DNA of 33,790 bases from Butyrivibrio sp. (lineage in GTDB: Bacteria > Bacillota > Clostridia > Lachnospirales > Lachnospiraceae). The translations under genes were made by a program, and so were the position numbers. The stretch covers positions 1 through 33,790 of the forward strand of contig NZ_JAGAYD010000062.1 of NCBI RefSeq assembly GCF_017940685.1, in the 5' to 3' direction. Positions 14,470 to 21,347 of this stretch are shown here, one piece after another. How positions within the stretch are numbered: the first letter of the stretch is position 1; every line of letters begins with the position of its first letter. The notes beneath the pieces are model-generated. The model had not been told where the DNA came from. It saw only the letters and a list, made by a program, of their open reading frames with translations, and searched no databases.

Positions 14470-16122
14470 ATGGCAATGATCTATACAGAAGAACAATTGA
14501 ATACGATTGACAAGTCGCTGATCATTCAGTTGTTTCTTGCCGAGCAGGAACTCGTCCAAAAGCTTTCTGCGCAGGTAGAGGAACAGAATACCCAGCTCGC
14601 TCAGATGGATGAAAAGATGCAGCGCATCCTGGAACAGGTCGTTCTTTCTAACAAGGCGCGGTTTGGACGTTCATCCGAAAAGATGGATGATCCCAATCAG
14701 CTATGTTTCGCCGAAGTGGATGGCAACATCATCCTTTTCAACGAGGCAGAAGCGATCGCCGATCTTGAAGCACCCGAAGAGGATGAACCGAAAGTAAGAT
14801 CCAGAGGCAAGAAGCAAGTCGGTAAAAAGGATCTGGATCTCAAGGGCATTCCGGAGATTCGCGTCGATCACTACATGACCGACGAAGAACTCACTGCTGA
14901 GTTCGGTGAAAAAGGCTGGAAACAACTCCCGGATGCGATCTCTAAACGGTATGCTTTTACACCGGCGAAAGTCGAAGTTGAGGTACATCACATCGGCGTG
15001 TATGCCGGTAAGAAGGATGAGACCCACATGGTAAAAGCAAAGCATCCCAAGGCATTGCTCCGTGGTAGCCTTGTCTCCCCAACTTTGGCAGCTGCCATCA
15101 TGAACGGCAAGTATGTCAACGCGGCTCCCCTTGCGCGTATCGAGCGGGAAATGGAGCGTTATGGTCTTCCCATCACCAGACAGCAGATGGCCAACTGGAT
15201 GATCCGGTTGGGCGAAGATTACATCGCCGTGATGTATGACTACCTTCATCAGCTTCTGTATGAATATCATGTCATACAGGCCGATGAAACACCGGTATTG
15301 GTAAACCGGGATGGCAGGCCGGCAGGATCGAAAAGCTGGATGTGGGTGTATCGATCGGGGTACATGCAGACAGATCATCAGATCGTTCTGTATGAATTCC
15401 AAAAGACGAGGAATACATCTCATCCCAGAGAATTCCTGCGGAATTACCAGGGAATCTGCGTTACGGATGGTTATCAGGTGTACCACACACTTGATAAGGA
15501 ACTCCGGGATCTCACCATAGCAGGGTGCTGGGTGCACTGTAGGCGTCGCTTCTCAGAAGCGCAGGAGGTGCTTCCGAAGAATGCACGAAAAGGCACCGTT
15601 TCCTATCTGGTGATGAAGCAGATCCAGGCAATCTACCGGGAAGAGGGTAAGCTAAAGGACCTAACCTCCGAGGATCGATTGACGCAGCGACAAGTCGTGA
15701 TCAAACCGCTTGTTGATGCTTTATTTGTGTACCTCAAACAACATGAGTCGGAAGTATCAAAATCTACCAAGCTTGGCGAAGCATTTACCTACGCGTTGAA
15801 CCAGGAACCGTACCTGAGAGTGTTCCTGACGGACGGCGAGGTTCCCATCGACAACAATGCCAGCGAACGCGCGATCAGAGGTTTCTGCATCGGAAAGAAG
15901 AACTGGCAGGTGATCGATACCATAAATGGTGCAAAGACATCGGCTATGATCTACAGTATCGCAGAAACCGCCAAGGCGAATAATCTGAAGCCTTACGAAT
16001 ACTTCCGCTATCTACTCGAAGTCATTCCGGAGCACATGGAAGATACAAACCGAGACTTCCTTGAAGATCTGTTGCCTTGGTCACCAAAGCTCCCCGAGAG
16101 TATCCGAAAGCCACTAAAATGA
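14470..16122 (+). CDS. tnpC: IS66 transposase TnpC
   Basis: A 550-residue DDE transposase. N-terminal coiled coil (about 20-60) with the LSNKARFGRSSEKM motif; zinc-finger-less linker; the central IS66 DDE core with catalytic Asp in QADETPVL (D272), Asp in CVTDGYQVYH (D333) and Glu in NNASERAIRGF (E466); C-terminal IS66 tail domain (KTSAMIYSIAETAKANNLKP then a helical end). Full length for the family and no internal stop, so presumably active. AGGAAAGG lies eight bases before ATG 14470. Confidence 0.95.
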   Translation: MAMIYTEEQLNTIDKSLIIQLFLAEQELVQKLSAQVEEQNTQLAQMDEKMQRILEQVVLSNKARFGRSSEKMDDPNQLCFAEVDGNIILFNEAEAIADLEAPEEDEPKVRSRGKKQVGKKDLDLKGIPEIRVDHYMTDEELTAEFGEKGWKQLPDAISKRYAFTPAKVEVEVHHIGVYAGKKDETHMVKAKHPKALLRGSLVSPTLAAAIMNGKYVNAAPLARIEREMERYGLPITRQQMANWMIRLGEDYIAVMYDYLHQLLYEYHVIQADETPVLVNRDGRPAGSKSWMWVYRSGYMQTDHQIVLYEFQKTRNTSHPREFLRNYQGICVTDGYQVYHTLDKELRDLTIAGCWVHCRRRFSEAQEVLPKNARKGTVSYLVMKQIQAIYREEGKLKDLTSEDRLTQRQVVIKPLVDALFVYLKQHESEVSKSTKLGEAFTYALNQEPYLRVFLTDGEVPIDNNASERAIRGFCIGKKNWQVIDTINGAKTSAMIYSIAETAKANNLKPYEYFRYLLEVIPEHMEDTNRDFLEDLLPWSPKLPESIRKPLK

Positions 16123-16177
16123 TACATGATATCACAGTGGCTTTAAAAAACGAAGGTACCGACTATGGAGCATTTAC

Positions 16178-16185
16178 GAAACGGG
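16178..16185 (+). repeat. IS66 target site duplication, right copy
   Basis: GAAACGGG immediately after the right inverted repeat, identical to 13285-13292. Confidence 0.95.
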
Positions 16186-16256
16186 AAATAGACAAATGAA
16201 GCTAATAGTGAGTAACAGCAAAGGAAAAATTAGGGAATAAGTTTAGAGGAGTCCGT

Positions 16257-17213
16257 ATGAAAAAGAAAAGTATGGCATTAAGTGCGTTTATAGTCTTTTC
16301 TCTACTGATGGCAGGATGTGGCAATCAGACTCTGCCGGTAGCAGAAGGAAATAATAATCCGGAAGCAGAAAGTACGGAAGTTGTATCTGAGCCTTCAAAA
16401 GAGGAATTTGAAGCAGATAGTGTATCGGCTACAGGCCCTTATGGAGAGATATCTGTCAGTCTGCCGGGAGACTGGGATTCAGAGGAAGCTCCTGTTGACA
16501 GTGATAAGATGATGTATGGACTTTACGGACTTATTTTAAAGCCGCAGAGTGCGTCAGGTGGACAGATTGAGTTGTTCTGCTCTGATAGTTTTGGTGTATG
16601 TGGGACGGGACTATCGGAAGAAGAAACTATTCTTGGCGGAGATACAGCTCATATAGGAACTTTTGACGATCACGAGCACTGGGACTTTATTACATTTAAC
16701 AATGGTAGTCCTCAGATAGTAGCACAACACACAGACTGCTCTTCGTGGACAGATGAAATGTGGGATGAGGCTATGGAAATTCTTGATACCATGAAGTTTG
16801 ATACATCTAAGATCGCAGGTGGTATTGGTCAGTATATTCCAGAGTCCGAAGAAGATGCGATTGCCGTTATGATGAGTGTAACTGATGTAACGCCTAGCGG
16901 CTTAACGGTTCATTTCAGACAGTATGATAAAAGGGATACAGAAGAACTTACCTATGGTCAGTCGTACACATTGCAGGTGCAAAACGGGGATTCATGGGAA
17001 AACGTACCTATGATTATCGACAACGGAGCTTTTACAGATGAAGGATATATTCTTCCTAACGAAGGAGAAGCAGAAATGGTAACGGACTGGGAGTGGCTCT
17101 ATGGAAAGCTTTCACCGGGGACATACAGGATTACAAAAACTATATCTGATAGCAGAGCCGTTGGAAATAATCCTTTGTATTTTCTTACTGCACAGTTTTA
17201 TATTGCTGGATAG
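16257..17213 (+). CDS. Lipoprotein with C-terminal bacterial Ig-like domain
   Basis: A 318-residue lipoprotein: basic start MKKKSM, hydrophobic core, lipobox LMAGC with the acylated Cys at residue 21, then a Glu/Ser-rich linker. Residues about 60-185 form an unassigned domain (YGEISVSLPGDWD). Residues about 205-318 (VTPSGLTVHFRQYD, TDWEWLYGKLSPGTYRI) match the Ig-like Big_14-type domain often found in Clostridial lipoproteins. AGAGGAG precedes the start. The original promoter is likely the TATAAT pair at 13240-13281, now separated by IS66; no obvious promoter lies between 16186 and 16256. Confidence 0.85.
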   Translation: MKKKSMALSAFIVFSLLMAGCGNQTLPVAEGNNNPEAESTEVVSEPSKEEFEADSVSATGPYGEISVSLPGDWDSEEAPVDSDKMMYGLYGLILKPQSASGGQIELFCSDSFGVCGTGLSEEETILGGDTAHIGTFDDHEHWDFITFNNGSPQIVAQHTDCSSWTDEMWDEAMEILDTMKFDTSKIAGGIGQYIPESEEDAIAVMMSVTDVTPSGLTVHFRQYDKRDTEELTYGQSYTLQVQNGDSWENVPMIIDNGAFTDEGYILPNEGEAEMVTDWEWLYGKLSPGTYRITKTISDSRAVGNNPLYFLTAQFYIAG

Positions 17214-17224
17214 GAGGTGGTTTG

Positions 17225-17500
17225 GTGAAAGTCTACATACCAGAAGGAGACAAAACGCACCTTGGTTTTAGGTTCCCTGGACCTTTATCTGTTGATAAAG
17301 AAACAGAGTTAGTTAAGAGATTTCTTTTAGAAAAAGGCGTTGAGATTGGGAAATCCGAGATGATGCCAGAATGTGATATTTATAAGTGCAAGCTTGGCGA
17401 GTATGGCTTTGAGTTATGCGTGGACCTTGATTATGGCTGCACCATCTTAGCAGATGAAGATACAGTTGCCACTCTTGAAAAATTACTGTCTGAAGCGTAG
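17225..17500 (+). CDS. Small hypothetical protein
   Basis: A 91-residue cytoplasmic protein with mixed alpha/beta character (VKVYIPEGDKTHLGFRFPGP) and two Cys near the middle. No family recognised. GTG 17225 is preferred because AGGAGG lies seven bases upstream; TTG 17222 is the alternative. It begins 11 bases after the lipoprotein stop, so is likely cotranscribed. Confidence 0.7.
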   Translation: MKVYIPEGDKTHLGFRFPGPLSVDKETELVKRFLLEKGVEIGKSEMMPECDIYKCKLGEYGFELCVDLDYGCTILADEDTVATLEKLLSEA

Positions 17501-17512
17501 GAGGAGCATGAC

Positions 17513-17668
17513 ATGGGATTATTTGGGCCGAAGAAGTACATATATCTTTCTGTATGCTTTGAGAGCGGCGGGAAGACATATTGCTATCTTACAAAGGATA
17601 AGTACATAAAGGTTAACGAAGTTGTAATGGTTCCGGTACCAAATGAGTCTGACAAGAATCATATGTAA
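17513..17668 (+). CDS. 51-residue hypothetical protein, possibly truncated
   Basis: A short frame starting MGLFGPKKYIYLSVCFESGG behind GGAGGAG (nine bases). It has the look of small beta-rich proteins in which a V-P-V segment (here VVMVPVPNES) continues for another 20-30 residues. Here it stops soon after, and coding-like sequence goes on for 12 residues in the -1 frame (KSVLTEICHDWG to 17703). This suggests either a natural short form or a frameshift. No function known. Confidence 0.5.
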   Translation: MGLFGPKKYIYLSVCFESGGKTYCYLTKDKYIKVNEVVMVPVPNESDKNHM

Positions 17669-17712
17669 AAAGTGTCCTTACAGAGATATGTCATGATTGG
17701 GGATGATGGTAG

Positions 17713-17928
17713 ATGTCAAATGAAAAGTTTTGGATAGCATATGAATATGACCATGAGAATATGACGGCTGAACATGTTTATAGGTACAATAGAGGGCTTA
17801 TGGAGAGAAAGAATCCTGACGGAACATGGCATGAAGAAAGAGAGGCTCTGTGTATATTCTGTGGTGAAGACTGGGATTATGAGGATATTACAGAGGAAGA
17901 GGCGAATCAGATAGTTGTGAAGTACTAG
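17713..17928 (+). CDS. Small acidic hypothetical protein
   Basis: A 71-residue acidic protein rich in Glu, Tyr and Trp (MSNEKFWIAYEYDHENMTAE), with a C-x-x-C pair (LCIFCGEDWD) near residue 47 and an EDITEEEANQI helix at the end. No family recognised. The ribosome site is weak (GATGATGG). It lies in a run of small genes reading the same way. Confidence 0.55.
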   Translation: MSNEKFWIAYEYDHENMTAEHVYRYNRGLMERKNPDGTWHEEREALCIFCGEDWDYEDITEEEANQIVVKY

Positions 17929-17938
17929 GGGTAATGCT

Positions 17939-18166
17939 ATGGCAAAACTGAAAGCAGGAGATACAGCTTATATTATTGAATCCAATAGGATTATTCGAGA
18001 AGTAGAGATAAAAAACTGTTCCGGAGGCATGTATCTTATACGGTTCAAGGATTCTGGTGGTGGTATAAAAGTGAAAGAGCACAGACTATTTGTCTCTAGG
18101 GATGAGGCAGAGGCATCTATATCAACAGGAGTAAAAGCAAAAAAATCACCATATGATTATATGTAG
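17939..18166 (+). CDS. Small hypothetical protein, KOW/SH3-like
   Basis: A 75-residue protein: MAKLKAGDTAYIIESNR then REVEIKNCSGGMYLIRF and a short basic tail. The pattern of a Lys-x-Gly-Asp start and beta-strands resembles small SH3/KOW-fold accessory proteins common on Lachnospiraceae mobile elements (from memory). The ribosome site is GGGGTAAT-like and poor. Starts ten bases after the previous stop. Confidence 0.6.
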   Translation: MAKLKAGDTAYIIESNRIIREVEIKNCSGGMYLIRFKDSGGGIKVKEHRLFVSRDEAEASISTGVKAKKSPYDYM

Positions 18167-18184
18167 TCGGAGGTTAAATAATGT

Positions 18185-20074
18185 ATGGCGGGACAGGGTT
18201 ATTTTGAAGACGTCATCAAAGATAGGTTTGATGACGAGATATTTAACGAATTGGCAAGCTATATTGAGGAGCATCCTCAGGAACTTGAAGGAGATTATCA
18301 GGAAATCGAAACTCCTGATGAGGCAGAACTGGATAGTTATTCTATCAAGGTTATTCATCCTACGATGGGGGACGGTGATAGGATTGACCTCGAAATATTA
18401 GTAGAGGCATCTATCTATGTTTATGAGACTATTAGAAATTACAGGCATGACGATGACACTTCTGAGTGGTATCGTCTGGAAGGCTATGTGGTTTTTGACG
18501 ATGAGCTAAAGGATTTTCATATTGAAAACATTGAAAAATACTGTGGAAAGAAGAATTTATCGCGAAACAAACTCGATAACAATCTTGTACCAGTGATTCC
18601 GAAAGCTGAATTTGATAAAGCTGCTACGGAAATTCTTTCAATGTATTATCCGGAAGCATTGGCGGAACCGATGCGCATAGATGTCAATGAACTTGCAAGA
18701 CGGATGGGTCTTAAGGTTGAGGAAGTTCAGATTACCCATAATGGTGGGGCGTTCGGAGAAGTATTTTTTGCTGATATGGAAACCACTTATTATGATGATG
18801 AAGTTGGAGATTATAAATCAAGACGGGTTAATAAGGGAACTATATTTTTGGATCCGAAAGTATATTTCATGCGTAATATCGGCTCCAAGAATAATACTGT
18901 TGCACACGAGTGTGTTCATTGGCATTATCATAAGAGGTTCCATGATTTCATAAGGCTTTACACTGAGAAGGGTAACTATCATTACTGCTGGACAAGAGAA
19001 AGCGCTAAAAAGAAAGACAAATGGGAACCCTTGGATTGGATGGAATGGCAGGCAAATGGAATAGCTCCAAGACTGCTTATGCCATACGAACCAGCTAAGA
19101 GGAAAGCAGAGGAACTGATTTCAGGATATAGGAATAATTCACCAGAAGCATCTGATACTGAAATCTTGCAGAGTGTGATATTTGATTTTGCAGCTTTCTT
19201 TGATGTATCAAATGTATCTGCAAAACTAAGACTTATCGACCTTGGATATGAAAAAGCCCAGGGAATTTATACATATGTCGATGACAGATTTATTGGTAAT
19301 TATTCATTTAAAGAAGGAAGTTTGAAGAAGGGACAGACCTTTGATGTAAGTTTCCTTGATTTTTCCATTGCATGTATATCTAATCCCAAGCTACAGGAGC
19401 AGGTAGCAAAGGGATATTACGTATTTGTGGATAACCATGTTTGTATCAGAGACCCCAAATATGTAATGAAAATGGGCGGTCAGCTTGTACTCACTCACTA
19501 CGCAAAAGAGCATATGGATGAGTGTTGTCTTGTCTTTGACAGGCAATTTGATCAAAGCCGCTATAGCACCTACGAGTATATGCAGGATGCTATGTATGCC
19601 AAGGCCGTTGCAGAATATTGTTCTATCGTATCATTTAATCAATGCCCGCTAAATGCAGAGATAGAGGATGCTGCAGAAAGACTTGCGGCTATGAAGGCAG
19701 ATGCCGAATGGGAAGATGACGCATTGGATTCTATGCCGGGAAGTTTCCCTAAATCCTTGAGTTTCCTTATGGACAAGAGAGGGATTGATTCAGAAGGACT
19801 TGCAGAAAGAGTGGGATTAGAAAAGAGCCAGATACAGAGGTGGTTGCGTGGCACTGTAAGTATTTCAGTAAAAAACCTTGTTGTACTGAGCATAGGGATG
19901 AATCTTCCGCCATCAGTGAGTGAGAAGTTTTTACAATCAGCAGGTGCTCCTCTTAGAATCTCAAATCCAAACGAAATGATTTACAGAAAGATTCTGGAGA
20001 CTATGTATGATTTTGATGTTGAATATTGTAATGCCCAGCTTATGGAAATGGGATTAGAAGCTCTTACAAAATAA
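18185..20074 (+). CDS. ImmA/IrrE-type metallopeptidase with C-terminal HTH
   Basis: A 629-residue protein. Residues about 1-120 are acidic and unassigned. Residues about 145-270 contain the IrrE/ImmA zinc peptidase core with HECVH at 241-245 inside NTVAHECVHWHYHKRF; IrrE/ImmA enzymes cut repressors in response to signals such as DNA damage. A following DWMEWQANGIAPRLLMP segment supplies the downstream Glu region. Residues about 520-580 form an Xre-like helix-turn-helix (LAERVGLEKSQIQRWLRGTV). In classic ImmA the HTH repressor is separate or N-terminal; here it is C-terminal on the same chain and the protein is unusually long. GGAGG is 11 bases before ATG 18185. Two operator-like repeats and a strong terminator follow. 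Confidence 0.85.
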   Translation: MAGQGYFEDVIKDRFDDEIFNELASYIEEHPQELEGDYQEIETPDEAELDSYSIKVIHPTMGDGDRIDLEILVEASIYVYETIRNYRHDDDTSEWYRLEGYVVFDDELKDFHIENIEKYCGKKNLSRNKLDNNLVPVIPKAEFDKAATEILSMYYPEALAEPMRIDVNELARRMGLKVEEVQITHNGGAFGEVFFADMETTYYDDEVGDYKSRRVNKGTIFLDPKVYFMRNIGSKNNTVAHECVHWHYHKRFHDFIRLYTEKGNYHYCWTRESAKKKDKWEPLDWMEWQANGIAPRLLMPYEPAKRKAEELISGYRNNSPEASDTEILQSVIFDFAAFFDVSNVSAKLRLIDLGYEKAQGIYTYVDDRFIGNYSFKEGSLKKGQTFDVSFLDFSIACISNPKLQEQVAKGYYVFVDNHVCIRDPKYVMKMGGQLVLTHYAKEHMDECCLVFDRQFDQSRYSTYEYMQDAMYAKAVAEYCSIVSFNQCPLNAEIEDAAERLAAMKADAEWEDDALDSMPGSFPKSLSFLMDKRGIDSEGLAERVGLEKSQIQRWLRGTVSISVKNLVVLSIGMNLPPSVSEKFLQSAGAPLRISNPNEMIYRKILETMYDFDVEYCNAQLMEMGLEALTK

Positions 20075-20089
20075 ATAAATTTTTTTAAA

Positions 20090-20105
20090 ACACGGCGTGT
20101 TTCGA
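20090..20105 (+). repeat. Operator-like repeat, copy 1
   Basis: ACACGGCGTGTTTCGA, containing the near-palindrome AACACG-G-CGTGTT. An identical 16-base copy lies 78 bases downstream at 20168-20183. They flank a terminator just after the ImmA-HTH gene and before the zinc-ribbon gene. Confidence 0.8.
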
Positions 20106-20120
20106 GAATATGATATTGAT

Positions 20121-20163
20121 AAAGCGGTTTATGGAGAAAAACATCTCTGTAAGCCGCTTTTTT
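20121..20163 (+). terminator. Strong Rho-independent terminator after the ImmA-HTH gene
   Basis: A 17-bp stem (20121-20137 with 20144-20160, three G-T pairs) around an AAAACA-type loop, ending in six T. It lies between the two operator-like repeats. Confidence 0.9.
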
Positions 20164-20167
20164 CGTG

Positions 20168-20183
20168 ACACGGCGTGTTTCGA
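20168..20183 (+). repeat. Operator-like repeat, copy 2
   Basis: Identical 16 bases to 20090-20105. It lies just upstream of AT-rich TATTTTATTATGCTATGC, where a promoter for the zinc-ribbon gene at 20287 would be expected, so a repressor bound here could block it. Confidence 0.8.
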
Positions 20184-20286
20184 AAAGGGTATTTTATTAT
20201 GCTATGCTCGTATCATCAAAAGAGAGATACAGCGCTGAACTCTTGATTATATGCAGTTTATAGAATTGTTTGCTGGAGGTGGTGGC

Positions 20287-20478
20287 ATGTTAAAAGAGTT
20301 TAATGATAACAAATTGGTAGTTACTTGTCCCAAGTGTGGGAAGGTTCTGCTTAGGGCGGATAATGGTGATATTGAAATTATCTGCACTAATACAAAGTGT
20401 TTAAAGAAGTGGAATGTTTTTATTAAGAGTGGACAGATTCGCTATGAAGCTGTAGAAAAGCAAGAGAACGCGTCTTAA
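20287..20478 (+). CDS. Small zinc-ribbon protein (Com-like)
   Basis: A 63-residue protein with two Cys pairs, CPKCGKV and CTNTKC, 20 residues apart, then a Lys/Trp beta region (LKKWNVFIKSGQIRYE). This is a small zinc ribbon resembling Com-type proteins; it may bind nucleic acid. GGAGGT lies six bases upstream of ATG 20287; the in-frame start at 20251 lacks a ribosome site. It is a paralogue of the protein at 23036 (same CPKCG start, ICxNxxC, Trp and terminal YE). Confidence 0.7.
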   Translation: MLKEFNDNKLVVTCPKCGKVLLRADNGDIEIICTNTKCLKKWNVFIKSGQIRYEAVEKQENAS

Positions 20479-20498
20479 TGTTTTTTTGAAAGTGTCGG

Positions 20499-20527
20499 TT
20501 GACTTACGCGAAGAACAATGATAATAT
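20499..20527 (+). promoter_or_regulatory. Sigma-A promoter of the RHH gene
   Basis: TTGACT (20499-20504), 17 bases, TAATAT (20522-20527). The spacer begins with one copy of the TTACGCGA-type repeat, so a protein bound to it would block RNA polymerase. The RHH gene starts 62 bases downstream. Confidence 0.75.
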
Positions 20528-20564
20528 AGTCTCATCAGATTTCGGGTAACTTACGCGATAAACA
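20501..20564 (+). repeat. Direct repeats overlapping the RHH gene promoter
   Basis: GACTTACGCGAAGAACA (20501-20517) and AACTTACGCGATAAACA (20548-20564) share 14 of 17 bases including ACTTACGCGA. The first sits in the promoter spacer and the second between promoter and ribosome site, an arrangement typical of an autoregulatory operator. The ribbon-helix-helix protein encoded next is the obvious candidate binder. Confidence 0.75.
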
Positions 20565-20588
20565 AGTCAAGAAGGAGGAATGGAACAC

Positions 20589-21044
20589 ATGGAAAGAATA
20601 CAAGTTTATCCGCCGGATGATATAAAAGAACTCTTAGAGAACGAGGCAAAATTAAAGAAATGTAGTGTCAGCGAGCTAACTGTGGAGATATTACAGAAAT
20701 ACTATGGTAAATATTCCGAAGAGGAAAAACCTCCAGTTCAAGCGTTTTATGATGACATATTCAAAGAGGTAGAGACCTTTATTGAATTAAAAATCAAGGA
20801 AAAGGATGCGGATCCTGATAGAGACATTGAATTTGATTTGCTTACAGCTTCTGAAACCTTTAGAAAAATACACATGGTAGCAGATGGCAAACCGGCGATG
20901 AATAGAGCGACTGTAGGAAGATTGTTTTCTTCTAATGTTAAGAATGGATGGGGGATTTATAGAAGAGTTGAAGCTATAAAAAAGCCAGACGGAGAGCCTA
21001 AAAGAAGCGTTAATAGAGCACAAATGTATAGGATAACAAAATAA
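20589..21044 (+). CDS. Ribbon-helix-helix regulator with unknown C-terminal domain
   Basis: A 151-residue protein. Residues 1-40 (RIQVYPPDDIKELLENEAK, SVSELTVEILQKYY) have the beta-strand plus two-helix pattern of an Arc/CopG ribbon-helix-helix domain. The C-terminal half contains TASETFRKIHM, MNRATVGRLFSSNVKNG and a basic end RSVNRAQMYRIT, which I do not recognise but which looks like a small DNA- or RNA-binding winged helix. AGGAGG is too close to ATG 20580 and fits ATG 20589 (ten bases). Preceded by a promoter with paired direct repeats, it probably represses itself. Confidence 0.7.
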   Translation: MERIQVYPPDDIKELLENEAKLKKCSVSELTVEILQKYYGKYSEEEKPPVQAFYDDIFKEVETFIELKIKEKDADPDRDIEFDLLTASETFRKIHMVADGKPAMNRATVGRLFSSNVKNGWGIYRRVEAIKKPDGEPKRSVNRAQMYRITK

Positions 21045-21092
21045 GAGGATGGATAAGGGATAAGATAAATCGAAAATATGTTCGTATTCATA

Positions 21093-21105
21093 TTGATGTT
21101 TTTAG
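21093..21105 (+). repeat. IS30 flanking direct repeat, left copy
   Basis: TTGATGTTTTTAG directly left of the element; an identical copy lies at 22817-22829. A 13-bp duplication is longer than the 2-3 bp of many IS30 members, though long duplications are known for some. Confidence 0.8.
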
Positions 21106-21178
21106 ACTTAAATGAAATAGTAAATTCCAGTTTCAAAAACTTTCGATAAAATGCGGATTTAAATTCCGATTTTGCACC

Positions 21179-21207
21179 TTAACAACTTCATATTTTTGCC
21201 ATATAAT
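21179..21207 (+). promoter_or_regulatory. Plus-strand promoter in the IS30 left end
   Basis: TTAACA (21179-21184), 17 bases, TATAAT (21202-21207). It points into the transposase gene in the antisense direction. A hairpin (CCCATaAGCA near 21211 with TGCTaATGGG ending near 21252) lies at the start of the transcript, so a regulatory antisense RNA is possible. Confidence 0.45.
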
Positions 21208-21347
21208 GAGCCCATAAGCACCCAGTTTCTTGTCTTTTTGCATGCTAATGGGGCACCTGGAAAATAGTGTGCGAGACTAAATTCCACATGCCTTTTGTGT
21301 AAGACTAAATTCTGGTGCAGTGAAATCTGCCTGTGCTTAAAACTATT

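Larger units (their letters stand above)
13293..16177 (+). mobile_element. Complete IS66-family insertion sequence
   Basis: A 2885-bp element bounded by imperfect inverted repeats at 13293-13315 and 16155-16177 (20 of 23 bases pair; outer 12 are GTAAATGCTCCA) and flanked by the 8-bp duplication GAAACGGG. It carries tnpA, tnpB and tnpC in the standard IS66 order, all open. Perfect flanking repeats and intact genes indicate a recent, probably still mobile, insertion into the intergenic region upstream of the 16257 lipoprotein gene. Base composition is higher in G+C than its neighbours. Confidence 0.95.

Noticed and set aside
14313-14510. A 65-codon plus-strand frame between tnpB and tnpC
   Set aside because: It runs through the inverted-repeat hairpin and overlaps the tnpC start; no ribosome site and no protein-like composition.
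14701-15537. A 278-codon open frame on the minus strand
   Set aside because: It lies entirely inside the IS66 tnpC gene, whose plus-strand product has all catalytic motifs; the minus frame has no ribosome site or recognisable domain.
20075-20600. CRISPR array from the repeated sequences
   Set aside because: Only two copies each of two different repeats at operator-like positions, with no regular spacers and no cas genes.
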